From: DASSQJ01 sp963726295
GTDB taxonomy: Bacteria; Actinomycetota; Actinomycetes; Actinomycetales; Dermatophilaceae
Direction: 5' to 3'
NCBI GenBank assembly: GCA_963726295.1
Contig: CAVSBW010000002.1
Coordinates: 496,001-560,000, forward strand
DNA: 64,000 nt
Positions within the stretch are counted from its first letter, which is position 1; the number at the start of each line of letters is the position of its first letter. Below, one piece after another: positions 53,325 through 60,926 of the stretch. Both the position numbers and the translations under genes were made by a program. The notes under the pieces were generated by a model. That model had not been told where the DNA came from. It ran no database searches and saw only the letters and a program-made list of their open reading frames with translations.

Positions 53325-54131
53325 TCAGGGCTTGCGCGCGACGGCGAAGACGCGGCGGAAGGGGAAGTAGACACCCTCCGCGCTGCGGGGGTAGGCCTCG
53401 GCCAGGGCCGCGGCGTAGGGGTCGACGAACGCTGCCAGCTCGCCGTCGTCCTGGAGGATGTCGAGCACCGGGCGCAGCCCCGTGGCCCGCACCCAGTCGA
53501 GCACCGGGTGCTCCTGCTCCCCTGCCGGGTCCAGGACGTGGAGGTAGGTGGTCTCCCAGGCGTCGACCGAGCAGCCGAGCCGGGAGAGGAAGCGGTGGTA
53601 CGTGGTCGGCTCCCCCACCGCCGGCAGGTCCAGGGCGGCGGCCAGCTCGCCCGAACGGGGGTGGCCCTCGGCGACCTCGCGCATGAGCCGGTGGCTGGGG
53701 GCGTCGAAGTTGCCGGGCACCTGGAGCGCGAACCAGCCGTCGGTGGCGAGGGCCTCGACCCAGCCGGGAAGGAGGTCGAGGTGGCCGGGCACCCACTGCA
53801 GCGTCGAGTTCGTGACGACGACGTCGGGCGCCTGCCCGAGGGATGCCGGGTCCCACCGGCGAAGGTCGGCCTGCACCCACTCCACGCGGCCGTCGCCGTC
53901 GTGCTCGCGAGCTGCCTCGAGCATCGACTCCGAGGAGTCGACACCGACCACACGGGCCTCCGGCCACCGACGCGCCAGCGAGGTGGTCGCCGGGCCGTTG
54001 CCGCAGCCGAGGTCGACGACGAGGGAGGGCGTTCGTGCGCCGATCCGCGCCGTGAGGTCGGCGAAGGGGCGGGTCCGCTCCTTCGCGAAGTGGGCGTAGG
54101 CGCCCGGGTCCCAGCTCGGCTGCTCGCTCAT
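53325..54131 (-). CDS. tam: Trans-aconitate 2-methyltransferase-like SAM enzyme
   Basis: A 268-residue methyltransferase. SWDPGAYAHFAKERTRPFADL at the N-terminus, motif I LVVDLGCGNGPATTSLA, VVGVDSSESMLEAA and the Tam signature DVVVTNSTLQWVPGHLDLLPGW. It would methylate trans-aconitate to relieve inhibition of aconitase, if the assignment holds. ATG 54131 has GGAGG six bases upstream. It diverges from the MarR regulator. Confidence 0.85.
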   Translation of the reverse strand: MSEQPSWDPGAYAHFAKERTRPFADLTARIGARTPSLVVDLGCGNGPATTSLARRWPEARVVGVDSSESMLEAAREHDGDGRVEWVQADLRRWDPASLGQAPDVVVTNSTLQWVPGHLDLLPGWVEALATDGWFALQVPGNFDAPSHRLMREVAEGHPRSGELAAALDLPAVGEPTTYHRFLSRLGCSVDAWETTYLHVLDPAGEQEHPVLDWVRATGLRPVLDILQDDGELAAFVDPYAAALAEAYPRSAEGVYFPFRRVFAVARKP

Positions 54132-54181
54132 CGCGTCCTCCTGCACTCGGGCTCGACCTCGGCCGGCTCCGTCGTCTCGAC

Positions 54182-54208
54182 ATCAAGAAGTTTGACGCGG
54201 AGTACAGT
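54182..54208. promoter_or_regulatory. MarR gene promoter with imperfect inverted repeat
   Basis: ATCAAG-AAG-TTTGAC (54182-54196) is an imperfect palindrome in the tam/MarR divergent region. The plus-strand -10 TACAGT (54203-54208) ends 6 nt before ATG 54215. It is a plausible MarR operator. Confidence 0.45.
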
Positions 54209-54214
54209 CTGGGC

Positions 54215-54715
54215 ATGGCCGCTGACGATGTCGACCGTATCGTCTCCGCGTGGCGGCGCGAACGGCCGGACCTCGACGTCACGCCGCTGGAGGTCCTCTC
54301 GCGGGTGTCCCGGCTGGCCAGGCGGCTGGACCTGGGCCGGGGTCGCGCCTTCGCCGGCCGGGGGCTGGAGAGCTGGGAGTTCGACGTCCTGTCGGCCCTG
54401 CGCCGCACCGGGGAGCCGCACGAGCTGAGCCCCGGCCAGCTCGTCGCCGAGACCCTGGTGACGAGCGGGACGATGACGAACCGCGTCGACCGGCTCGTCG
54501 CACGGGGCTTCGTCGAGCGCCACCGGGCCGTCGGCGACCGGCGCGGTGTCATCGTCCGCCTCACCGAGGAGGGGCGCCGCACGGTCGACGCCGCCCTCGC
54601 CGAGCTGCTGACCGACGAGCACGACCTGCTCGCCGAGCTCGACCCCGCCGAGCGCGACGTCCTCGCGGCGTTGCTGCGTCGGCTGCTCCGCTCGCTGGAG
54701 TCACCCCCGGCCTGA
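54215..54715 (+). CDS. MarR-family transcriptional regulator
   Basis: A 166-residue winged-helix regulator with LESWEFDVLSALRRTGEPHELSPGQLVAETLVTSGTMTNRVDRLVARGFVERHRAVGDRRGVIVRLTEEG (recognition helix TSGTMTNRVDRL) and a C-terminal dimer helix. ATG 54215 is exactly 6 nt after TACAGT, so leaderless. It may regulate itself and the divergent tam gene. Confidence 0.92.
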   Translation: MAADDVDRIVSAWRRERPDLDVTPLEVLSRVSRLARRLDLGRGRAFAGRGLESWEFDVLSALRRTGEPHELSPGQLVAETLVTSGTMTNRVDRLVARGFVERHRAVGDRRGVIVRLTEEGRRTVDAALAELLTDEHDLLAELDPAERDVLAALLRRLLRSLESPPA

Positions 54716-54778
54716 CGCCACGGTCGCCGGGGCGCTCCCGGACGACCCGCGGTGCGGCGGCCGGGCCGGGCCACAGCG

Positions 54779-56626
54779 TCAGCCGACGAGCTCCGCGGCC
54801 TCCAGCCACTCCAGCTCGAGCGCCTCGCGCTCGTCGACGACCTCGCGCAGCTCGCGGTTCAGCTCGAGCACGCGACCGTGGTCGGTGGCGGCCTCGGCCA
54901 TCGCGGCGTGGAGGCGGTCCTCGCGCTCGGCCAGGCGGGCGAGCCGTCGTTCCACCCGGGCCATCACCTTGCGGGCCTCCCGCACCTCGGCCGGCGACGC
55001 CCCGGCACCCTCGGGGGTCGGGACCGCAGCCGGCGTCCCGGGCGGGGACGGCGGCGCGGTGGCTGCGCCCGGCGCGGACCGGACGCCCTCGCCCCGCGAC
55101 ACCAGCTCTGCCCGCCGGCGCAGGTACTCCTCGACCCCGCCCGGGAGGTCGCGCAGCCGGCCGTCGCCGAGCAGCGCCATCTGACGGTCGCACACCCGCT
55201 CGAGCAGGTAGCGGTCGTGGGAAACGACGACGAGGGTGCCGGCCCAGCTGTCGAGCACGTCCTCCAAGGAGGTCAGGGTGTCGATGTCGAAGTCGTTGGT
55301 GGGCTCGTCGAGGAGCAGCACGTTCGGCTCGTCCATGAGCAGCCGGGTCAGCTGCAGCCGACGTCGCTCCCCGCCTGACAGGTCGCCGACGCGGGTCCGC
55401 TGGCGCGGTCCGGTGAACCCGAGCCGCTGGGCGAGCTGCGAGGCGGTGAGCTCCTTCTTGCCGAGGCGGACCACCGAGCGCACGTCCTCGACGGCCTCGA
55501 TGACCCGCCGATCGCGCCAGGGCTCCAGCTCGCGGACCTCCTGGGTGAGCATGGCCAGGCGCACGGTCACCCCCACCGTGCGCTTCCCGGCGGCCAGCGG
55601 GTGCTCGCCCGCGATCGCCCGCAGCAGTGTCGACTTGCCGGCCCCGTTGACCCCGACGAGGCCGACCCGGTCCCCCGGTCCGAGGCGCCAGGTGAGGTGG
55701 TCGAGCAGCAGGCGGTCGCCGACCGTGACCGTGGCGTCGAGGAGATCGACGACGTCCTTGCCGAGCCGCGTTGTGGCGAAGCGCATCAGCTCGACGTCGT
55801 CGCGCGGCGGGGGCTCGTCGGCGATGAGCGCGTTGGCGGCGTCGATGCGGAAGCGGGGCTTGCTCGTGCGGGCCGGCGGACCCCGCCGCAGCCACGCCAG
55901 CTCCTTGCGCAGGAGGTTGTCGCGGCGCTCGGCGAGGACCCCGGCCATCCGCTCGCGCTCAGCCCTGGCCAGGACGTAGGCGGCGTACCCGCCGTCGTAC
56001 TGGTGCACGGTGCCCGAGTCGACCTCCCACGTGGCCGTCGCGACGGCATCGAGGAACCAGCGGTCGTGGGTTATGACGACCAGACCGGTGTCGGGTCGCG
56101 AGTACACCCGGGCGAGGTGGTCGGCCAGCCAGGCCACCCCCTCGACGTCGAGGTGGTTGGTGGGCTCGTCCAGGAGGAGCAGGGCGGGCCTCGCGACGAG
56201 GAGTGCGGCCAGGGCGACCCGACGCCGTTCGCCGCCCGACAACGGGCCGACGGCGGCGCCCATCCCGCCCACGACCGGGGCGTCGAGGCCGCCGAGCAGC
56301 CCGGTGAGGACGTCGCGCACGGCGGCCACCGAGGCCCACTCGTGCTCGGCGAGGTCCCCCAGGACGGCCTGCGCCACGGTGGCGCCCGGTGGCAGGGTGT
56401 CGTCCTGGGTGAGGACGCCGGTGGTGAGTCCACCCGTCCTGGCCACCCGGCCCTCGTCGACGGCGAGGCTGCCGGCCAGCACGCGCAGCAGCGTGGTCTT
56501 GCCGCCGCCGTTGCGCCCGACGACGCCGATCCGGTCCCCGCCACCGACGCCGAGCGAGACGGCGTCGAGCACCTGGGCGGTGCCCAGGGCGAGCGACGCC
56601 CGCTCGACGGAGACGAGGTTGGCCAC
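54779..56626 (-). CDS. ABC-F ATPase (Uup-like)
   Basis: A 615-residue protein with two ABC domains and no membrane part: Walker A GRNGGGKTTLLRVL and GVNGAGKSTLLRA, signatures LSGGERRRVALA and LSGGERRRLQLT, Walker B LLLLDEPTNHLD and LLLLDEPTNDFD. A C-terminal coiled coil (VREARKVMARVERRLARLAEREDRLH) resembles Uup. ABC-F proteins act on the ribosome. GTG 56626 is 6 nt from TAGGGT (56633-56638, minus). Confidence 0.93.
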   Translation of the reverse strand: MANLVSVERASLALGTAQVLDAVSLGVGGGDRIGVVGRNGGGKTTLLRVLAGSLAVDEGRVARTGGLTTGVLTQDDTLPPGATVAQAVLGDLAEHEWASVAAVRDVLTGLLGGLDAPVVGGMGAAVGPLSGGERRRVALAALLVARPALLLLDEPTNHLDVEGVAWLADHLARVYSRPDTGLVVITHDRWFLDAVATATWEVDSGTVHQYDGGYAAYVLARAERERMAGVLAERRDNLLRKELAWLRRGPPARTSKPRFRIDAANALIADEPPPRDDVELMRFATTRLGKDVVDLLDATVTVGDRLLLDHLTWRLGPGDRVGLVGVNGAGKSTLLRAIAGEHPLAAGKRTVGVTVRLAMLTQEVRELEPWRDRRVIEAVEDVRSVVRLGKKELTASQLAQRLGFTGPRQRTRVGDLSGGERRRLQLTRLLMDEPNVLLLDEPTNDFDIDTLTSLEDVLDSWAGTLVVVSHDRYLLERVCDRQMALLGDGRLRDLPGGVEEYLRRRAELVSRGEGVRSAPGAATAPPSPPGTPAAVPTPEGAGASPAEVREARKVMARVERRLARLAEREDRLHAAMAEAATDHGRVLELNRELREVVDEREALELEWLEAAELVG

Positions 56627-56632
56627 CGCGCG

Positions 56633-56638
56633 ACCCTA
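56633..56638 (-). promoter_or_regulatory. -10 of leaderless ABC-F gene
   Basis: TAGGGT on the minus strand ends 6 nt before GTG 56626. Confidence 0.55.
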
Positions 56639-56675
56639 CCCACGCCGTCGTGGGCGCCGGCACCCGGCACCGCCT

Positions 56676-56708
56676 CGGAACCCCCGGGGTCGCGCCACAA
56701 TGGTTCCG
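56676..56708 (-). terminator. Hairpin after ispE
   Basis: CGGAACC (56676-56682) pairs with GGTTCCG (56702-56708) around a CCCCGGGG core. It lies in the 127-bp gap between ispE and the ABC-F gene and may end the ispE transcript. Confidence 0.45.
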
Positions 56709-56753
56709 GTGCGGACCCGCGGTCTCCCGCCCCCGGGAAACCTGGGGCGGGCG

Positions 56754-57683
56754 TCAGTCGACGCGGTGGGGGATGACGTGGGCGCCGTGCACGGGACCGG
56801 CGGCTCGTCGCACGTCCCGGACCACACCGGACGCCGTCAGTGCCACCGCCAGGTCGATGCCGGCCTCGTTGTCCTCGACGAGGAACGCGACGGTCGGCCC
56901 GGAGCCGGAGACGATCCCGCCGAGGGCGCCGTACTCCATGCCCGAGGCCAGGACCTCGGCGAGTGCCGGCCGCAGCGAGACCGCGGCCTCCTGCAGGTCG
57001 TTGGCGAGCTGCGGCGCGAGCTCGCGGGAGTCGCCGCTGCGCAGCGCCGCCATTAGCGCGGGGTTGGGCCCTGGCTCGGGCACCTCGGTGTCGCCCCGCA
57101 GCCGGTCGCACTCGGCGTACACGGAGGGGGTCGACAGCCCGTCGCCGCCCAGGGCGAAGACCCAGTGGTAGGTGCCCCGGGCCAGCACCGGCATCAGCAG
57201 CTCACCGCGACCACTGCCCATCGCCGTCCCGCCGGCGACGAGGAAGGGCACGTCGCTCCCGAGCTCGGCCGCCACCTCCTCCAGCTCCACCCGGTCCAGC
57301 TGGAGGTCCCAGAGCTGCTCCAGTGCAACGAGGGTCGCTGCGGCGTCGGCAGACCCCCCGGCCATGCCGCCGGCCACGGGGATGCCCTTGTGGATGCGCA
57401 CGTGCACGGGCTCGCAGTCGCGACCGTCGCCGAGAAGGCGCGCGGCGCGCATCGCGATGTTGTCGTACCCGAGGGGCACGTCGGCCGCGAGCGGGCCCGA
57501 CACGCTGACGCCCCACTCGTCGGCCGCTGACACCGTGACGTCGTCGTACAGGCTCACGGCCTGGTAGACCGTGGACAGCGTGTGGAAGCCGTCGTCGCGC
57601 AGCGGGCCCACCAGGAGCTCGAGGTTGACCTTGGCCGGAACGCGCACGGTCACGGGGCCGGGCACGAGGGGGGCCGAGGTCAT
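56754..57683 (-). CDS. ispE: 4-diphosphocytidyl-2-C-methyl-D-erythritol kinase
   Basis: A 309-residue GHMP kinase of the MEP isoprenoid pathway. Seen: VRVPAKVNLELLVGPLRDDGFH, the ATP-binding PVAGGMAGGSADAAATL, GSDVPFLVAGG and SGSGPTVAFLV. The product feeds the isoprenoids used by the UppS family. ATG 57683 is 6 nt from TAGGGT (57690-57695, minus), within the ksgA end, so it can be expressed separately as well as from rpfB-ksgA. Confidence 0.95.
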   Translation of the reverse strand: MTSAPLVPGPVTVRVPAKVNLELLVGPLRDDGFHTLSTVYQAVSLYDDVTVSAADEWGVSVSGPLAADVPLGYDNIAMRAARLLGDGRDCEPVHVRIHKGIPVAGGMAGGSADAAATLVALEQLWDLQLDRVELEEVAAELGSDVPFLVAGGTAMGSGRGELLMPVLARGTYHWVFALGGDGLSTPSVYAECDRLRGDTEVPEPGPNPALMAALRSGDSRELAPQLANDLQEAAVSLRPALAEVLASGMEYGALGGIVSGSGPTVAFLVEDNEAGIDLAVALTASGVVRDVRRAAGPVHGAHVIPHRVD

Positions 57684-57689
57684 GGCCTC

Positions 57690-57695
57690 ACCCTA
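57690..57695 (-). promoter_or_regulatory. -10 upstream of ispE
   Basis: TAGGGT on the minus strand ends 6 nt before ATG 57683 and overlaps the ksgA stop. Confidence 0.4.
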
Positions 57696-58565
57696 GCCAG
57701 ACCGGGCGGCCGTTCCGGCGGACGCGATCCGGGCGAAGTCGGCGACGCCGAGCTGCTCCCCGCGGGCCCGCGGGTCCACGCCCGCGGCCACGAGCACGGC
57801 TTCGGCCGCGGAGGGCGAGCCCGCCCATCCCGCGAGGGCGGCCCGCAGCGTCTTGCGGCGCTGGGCGAAGGCGGCGTCCACGACGCGGAAGACCTCCTCC
57901 CGGGGGGCCGCCGAGGGCGGCGGCTCCCGGCGGGTCAGCCCGACGAGTCCGGAGTCGACGTTGGGGACCGGCCAGAACACCCCCCGCGGCACCTGACCAG
58001 CGAGCCGGACCTCGGCGTACCAGGCGGCCTTGACGCTCGGGACGCCGTAGGTGCGCGAGCCGGGCCCCGCAGCGAGCCGCTCCGCGACTTCGAGCTGCAC
58101 CATGACGAGGACCCGCCCGATAGAGGGGAAGCGCTCGAGGAGGCGCAGCACGACGGGCACCGAGACGTTGTACGGCAGGTTGGCGACGAGGGCCGTGGGG
58201 GCCGGACCGGGCAGCCCGGTGAGGGCCAGTGCGTCGCCGGCCACGACCTCGAGGCGGTCGGCCAGCGCGGGGGCGTGCGCGGCCACGGTGGCGGGGAGGG
58301 CCTCGGCGAGCGTGGGGTCGACCTCCACGGCCACGACCCGCCGCACCACCGGCAGCAGCGCCAGGGTGAGGCTGCCCAGCCCCGGGCCGACCTCGACCAC
58401 GACGTCGTCGGCCCCGACCCCCGAGACGCGCACGATGCGGCGCACGGTGTTGCCGTCGACGACGAAGTTCTGGCCCCACTGCTTCGTGGGCCGGATGCCG
58501 TGCCGAGCCGCGAGCGCACGGACCTCGCTCGCCCCCAGGAGGGCGGCACCGGGGGTCTCGCTCAC
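57693..58565 (-). CDS. ksgA: 16S rRNA dimethyladenosine transferase RsmA/KsgA
   Basis: A 290-residue enzyme that dimethylates two adjacent adenosines at the 3' end of 16S rRNA. Seen: WGQNFVVDGNTVRRIV, motif I VVEVGPGLGSLTLALL, VEVDPTLAEALP and the catalytic VANLPYNVSVPVV. GTG 58565 is 6 nt from TAGGGT (58572-58577, minus). A strong hairpin separates it from rpfB, so rpfB-ksgA read-through would be partial. Confidence 0.96.
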   Translation of the reverse strand: MSETPGAALLGASEVRALAARHGIRPTKQWGQNFVVDGNTVRRIVRVSGVGADDVVVEVGPGLGSLTLALLPVVRRVVAVEVDPTLAEALPATVAAHAPALADRLEVVAGDALALTGLPGPAPTALVANLPYNVSVPVVLRLLERFPSIGRVLVMVQLEVAERLAAGPGSRTYGVPSVKAAWYAEVRLAGQVPRGVFWPVPNVDSGLVGLTRREPPPSAAPREEVFRVVDAAFAQRRKTLRAALAGWAGSPSAAEAVLVAAGVDPRARGEQLGVADFARIASAGTAARSG

Positions 58566-58571
58566 GGGCTC

Positions 58572-58577
58572 ACCCTA
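58572..58577 (-). promoter_or_regulatory. -10 of leaderless ksgA
   Basis: TAGGGT on the minus strand ends 6 nt before GTG 58565, just downstream of the rpfB terminator. Confidence 0.5.
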
Positions 58578-58581
58578 ACGA

Positions 58582-58620
58582 CGACGGGGCCCCGGACCGT
58601 GCTGGTCCGGGGCCCCGTCG
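58582..58620 (-). terminator. 17-bp perfect hairpin after rpfB
   Basis: 58582-58598 pairs perfectly with 58604-58620 (core GGGGCCCCGGACC) around the loop GTGCT. It starts 10 bp past the rpfB stop and should end most rpfB transcripts. Confidence 0.85.
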
Positions 58621-58629
58621 GGTCGTGGG

Positions 58630-59766
58630 TCAGGCGGCCGAGGCGCAGCCCCACGGAGAGAGACCGGCCTTGGCGTAGAGCCGGTTCGCCACCGTGATCT
58701 GCTCGGCGCGGGAGGCCAGGTCGGCGCGGGACGCGAAGTCGGCGCCACCGTTGGACAGCCAGGTCGCGCTGGCGAACTGCAGCCCGCCGTAGTAGCCGTT
58801 GCCGGTGTTGATGCTCCAGTTGCCACCGGACTCGCACTGGGCGATGCGGTCCCACATCGCGGCGTTGGCCAGGTTGATGCCCGCGCCCGAGGTGTTGCCG
58901 GCGCTCGGGGCCGGAGCCGGCGCCGGGGCGGGGGCGGACTTGGTCCCGACCTTCACCACGGCATCGACCGGCTTGGTCACGACCGTGGAGGAGATGACCT
59001 TCGAGGAGTCGAGCTTGCCGTCGACATAGGTGTTCTCGCGGACGACCTTCTTCGTGCCGGCGCGGCCCGCGGTGACGACCTTGGTCTGGCCGACGGTCAG
59101 CGAGGAGTCGTTCTGCCTGGTCGTGGAGTAGCCGATCGACTCGGTGTCGGTGACCTTCTTGACCTTGACCCGCTTGACGACGATCTTCATGCCGTCCTCG
59201 ACGGGGCGGTTTAGCCCGGGCCGGACGCGGTCGAGGGCGGAGCGGTTGACGCCCAGCTCGCCGAGGACGCCCGCGACGACCGGGGCCGCCGTCGTGACCT
59301 TCTTCGTCTTCCCGTCGACGACGACCTTGACCGTCTTCGGCGTCGTCACCGCGAGCTCGAGACCGCTGCGGCCCAGGGGCTGCGAACGCGACGCGGTGAG
59401 CACGGCGCCCTCGGTGCGCAGACCGATGTCCTGGAGGGCGGCATCGACCGTGGTCGCGGTCGTCCAGTACTCCTTGGTGACACCGTCGACGGTGACCGTG
59501 AGCTTGCGGCCGTAGCGGACGGAGACGTGGTCGCCGTCGTCGATGGCGCTGTCGACCGACGGGACCACCGTGTCGTGGTCGCCGAGCTCGATCCCCTGCT
59601 TGTCGAGGACGTCGCCGACGGTCGAACCGAAGACGTGGACGGAGGACTGGCTGCCGTCGACGCTGAGCGCGACGGCCTTGTCGTAGTGGGCGACGCCCAC
59701 GGCGCCGAACGCGACGACGAGCGCCGCGACGCCCTGGGCGGTGTAACGAAGGGGACGGGACAGCAC
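58630..59766 (-). CDS. rpfB: Resuscitation-promoting factor RpfB
   Basis: A 378-residue exported lytic transglycosylase-like muralytic protein. An N-terminal signal/TM helix (RYTAQGVAALVVAFGAVGV) is followed by three DUF348 repeats (for example VTVDGVTKEYWTTATTVDAAL) and a G5 domain (about 190-280). An APAPAPAPAP linker then leads to the C-terminal Rpf domain with catalytic Glu in DRIAQCESGGNW and YYGGLQFASATW. GTG 59766 is chosen because GGAG lies five bases upstream; this leaves a leader of about 160 nt. Longer in-frame starts lack ribosome sites. Confidence 0.94.
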   Translation of the reverse strand: MLSRPLRYTAQGVAALVVAFGAVGVAHYDKAVALSVDGSQSSVHVFGSTVGDVLDKQGIELGDHDTVVPSVDSAIDDGDHVSVRYGRKLTVTVDGVTKEYWTTATTVDAALQDIGLRTEGAVLTASRSQPLGRSGLELAVTTPKTVKVVVDGKTKKVTTAAPVVAGVLGELGVNRSALDRVRPGLNRPVEDGMKIVVKRVKVKKVTDTESIGYSTTRQNDSSLTVGQTKVVTAGRAGTKKVVRENTYVDGKLDSSKVISSTVVTKPVDAVVKVGTKSAPAPAPAPAPSAGNTSGAGINLANAAMWDRIAQCESGGNWSINTGNGYYGGLQFASATWLSNGGADFASRADLASRAEQITVANRLYAKAGLSPWGCASAA

Positions 59767-59965
59767 AAGAGCTCCATGGTCGGTGGTTCCGGGCACGGGT
59801 GGCCGGTCGGCAGCCATGACGGCCGCGGGGGCGTCGAGCCGCACTCCCGCGCGTGCAGGTACGGGCGCCGACCGCGGTGTCGGAGACGCACCTACACGTA
59901 CCAACCGGGGCTCACCAGCCCCGGCCATTTCATCTACCGTGCAGGAAACAGACACCGAAGGTCAA
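59767..59965 (-). promoter_or_regulatory. Structured rpfB leader and promoter
   Basis: The minus-strand -35 TTGACC (59960-59965) and -10 CACGGT (59936-59941) predict a start near 59928. The leader contains an 8-bp hairpin CCGGGGCT/AGCCCCGG (59905-59924) and a long-range stem (59858-59863 with 59897-59902) enclosing CCGAC/GTCGG. In M. tuberculosis an RNA switch has been reported in the rpfB leader. A single MtrA-like GTAACG is at 59972-59977. Confidence 0.5.
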
Positions 59966-60065
59966 ATTTCGGTAACGCTTCGTCGCGTCGATCACATCGA
60001 CCGGATCGCCCCATGGATCACACCAGTCACACCGCTACCGCTCGCCGACCTCGGACCCGCAGGTC

Positions 60066-60920
60066 TCACCACGGCCCGTAGAGCCGCTCCGCGTTCTCGC
60101 TCAGGGCCTGGCACAACGTCGGCACGGCCACGCCGAGAACCGATGCCATGGCCCGAACGGTCAGCGGCACGAGCATCGGGCTGTTGGACGCGCCCCGCCA
60201 CGGGTGCGGCGTCAGGTACGGCGCATCGGTCTCGACGAGCACCCGCTCGAGGGGGGTCACCGACAGCGCGTCGCGCAACCCCTTGGCGTTCTTGAACGTC
60301 ACCGTCCCCGCGAACGACAGGTGGTAGCCGCGGCGGACGCACTCGGTCGCCATGTCGACGTCGCCCGAGAAGCAGTGCAGCACCGTGCGCTCCGGGGCAC
60401 CCTGCTCGGCGAGGACAGCCAGCACGTCCTCGTGGCTGTCGCGGTCGTGGACCTGGAGGGTGCGGTCGAGTCGCTTGGCGAGGTCGATGTGCCACCGGAA
60501 GGACTCCTGCTGGGCGGGTCGCCCGTCCGGCCCGGTGCGGTAGTAGTCCAGACCCGTCTCCCCCACCACCCGGGTCCGGGGATGGCGGGCGAGCTCCTCG
60601 ATGCGCGCGAAGGCGTCGTCGAGCCCGCCGCGGGCGGCGAGCCCGGGGGCCTCGTTGGGGTGCAGCGCGACGCCGGCCAGCACCGCGGGGTGGGCCTCGG
60701 CCGAGGCCACCGCGAACTCGGCGCCCGGCACGTCACAGCCGACCTGAACCACCCGGTCGACCCCGACTCGCGCGGCCGCCGCCAGCACCGGCCCGAGGTC
60801 GTCGACGGACACCGCCTCGCCGTCACGCGAGATGTCGAGGTGCGTGTGGTTGTCGACGACGGCGATCGGCAACGCGTCCGGGGCCTCCGGCTCCCCGCGC
60901 CGACTCGGCTGCGACGACAT
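60066..60920 (-). CDS. tatD: TatD-family deoxyribonuclease
   Basis: A 284-residue metal-dependent hydrolase. Metal ligands: HTHLD near the N-terminus, GETGLDYYR, HDRDSHEDVL, LHCFSGD and VETDAPYLTP. TatD is a 3'-5' exonuclease linked to DNA repair. It begins 6 bp after metG with GAGG in front, so it is co-transcribed. Matches the Rv1008 neighbour of metG. Confidence 0.94.
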   Translation of the reverse strand: MSSQPSRRGEPEAPDALPIAVVDNHTHLDISRDGEAVSVDDLGPVLAAAARVGVDRVVQVGCDVPGAEFAVASAEAHPAVLAGVALHPNEAPGLAARGGLDDAFARIEELARHPRTRVVGETGLDYYRTGPDGRPAQQESFRWHIDLAKRLDRTLQVHDRDSHEDVLAVLAEQGAPERTVLHCFSGDVDMATECVRRGYHLSFAGTVTFKNAKGLRDALSVTPLERVLVETDAPYLTPHPWRGASNSPMLVPLTVRAMASVLGVAVPTLCQALSENAERLYGPW

Positions 60921-60926
60921 CGGGCC

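Noticed and set aside
59767..59928. ydaO-type c-di-AMP riboswitch before rpfB
   Set aside because: The conserved ydaO core segments could not be matched; only generic hairpins are seen. A covariance search would be decisive.
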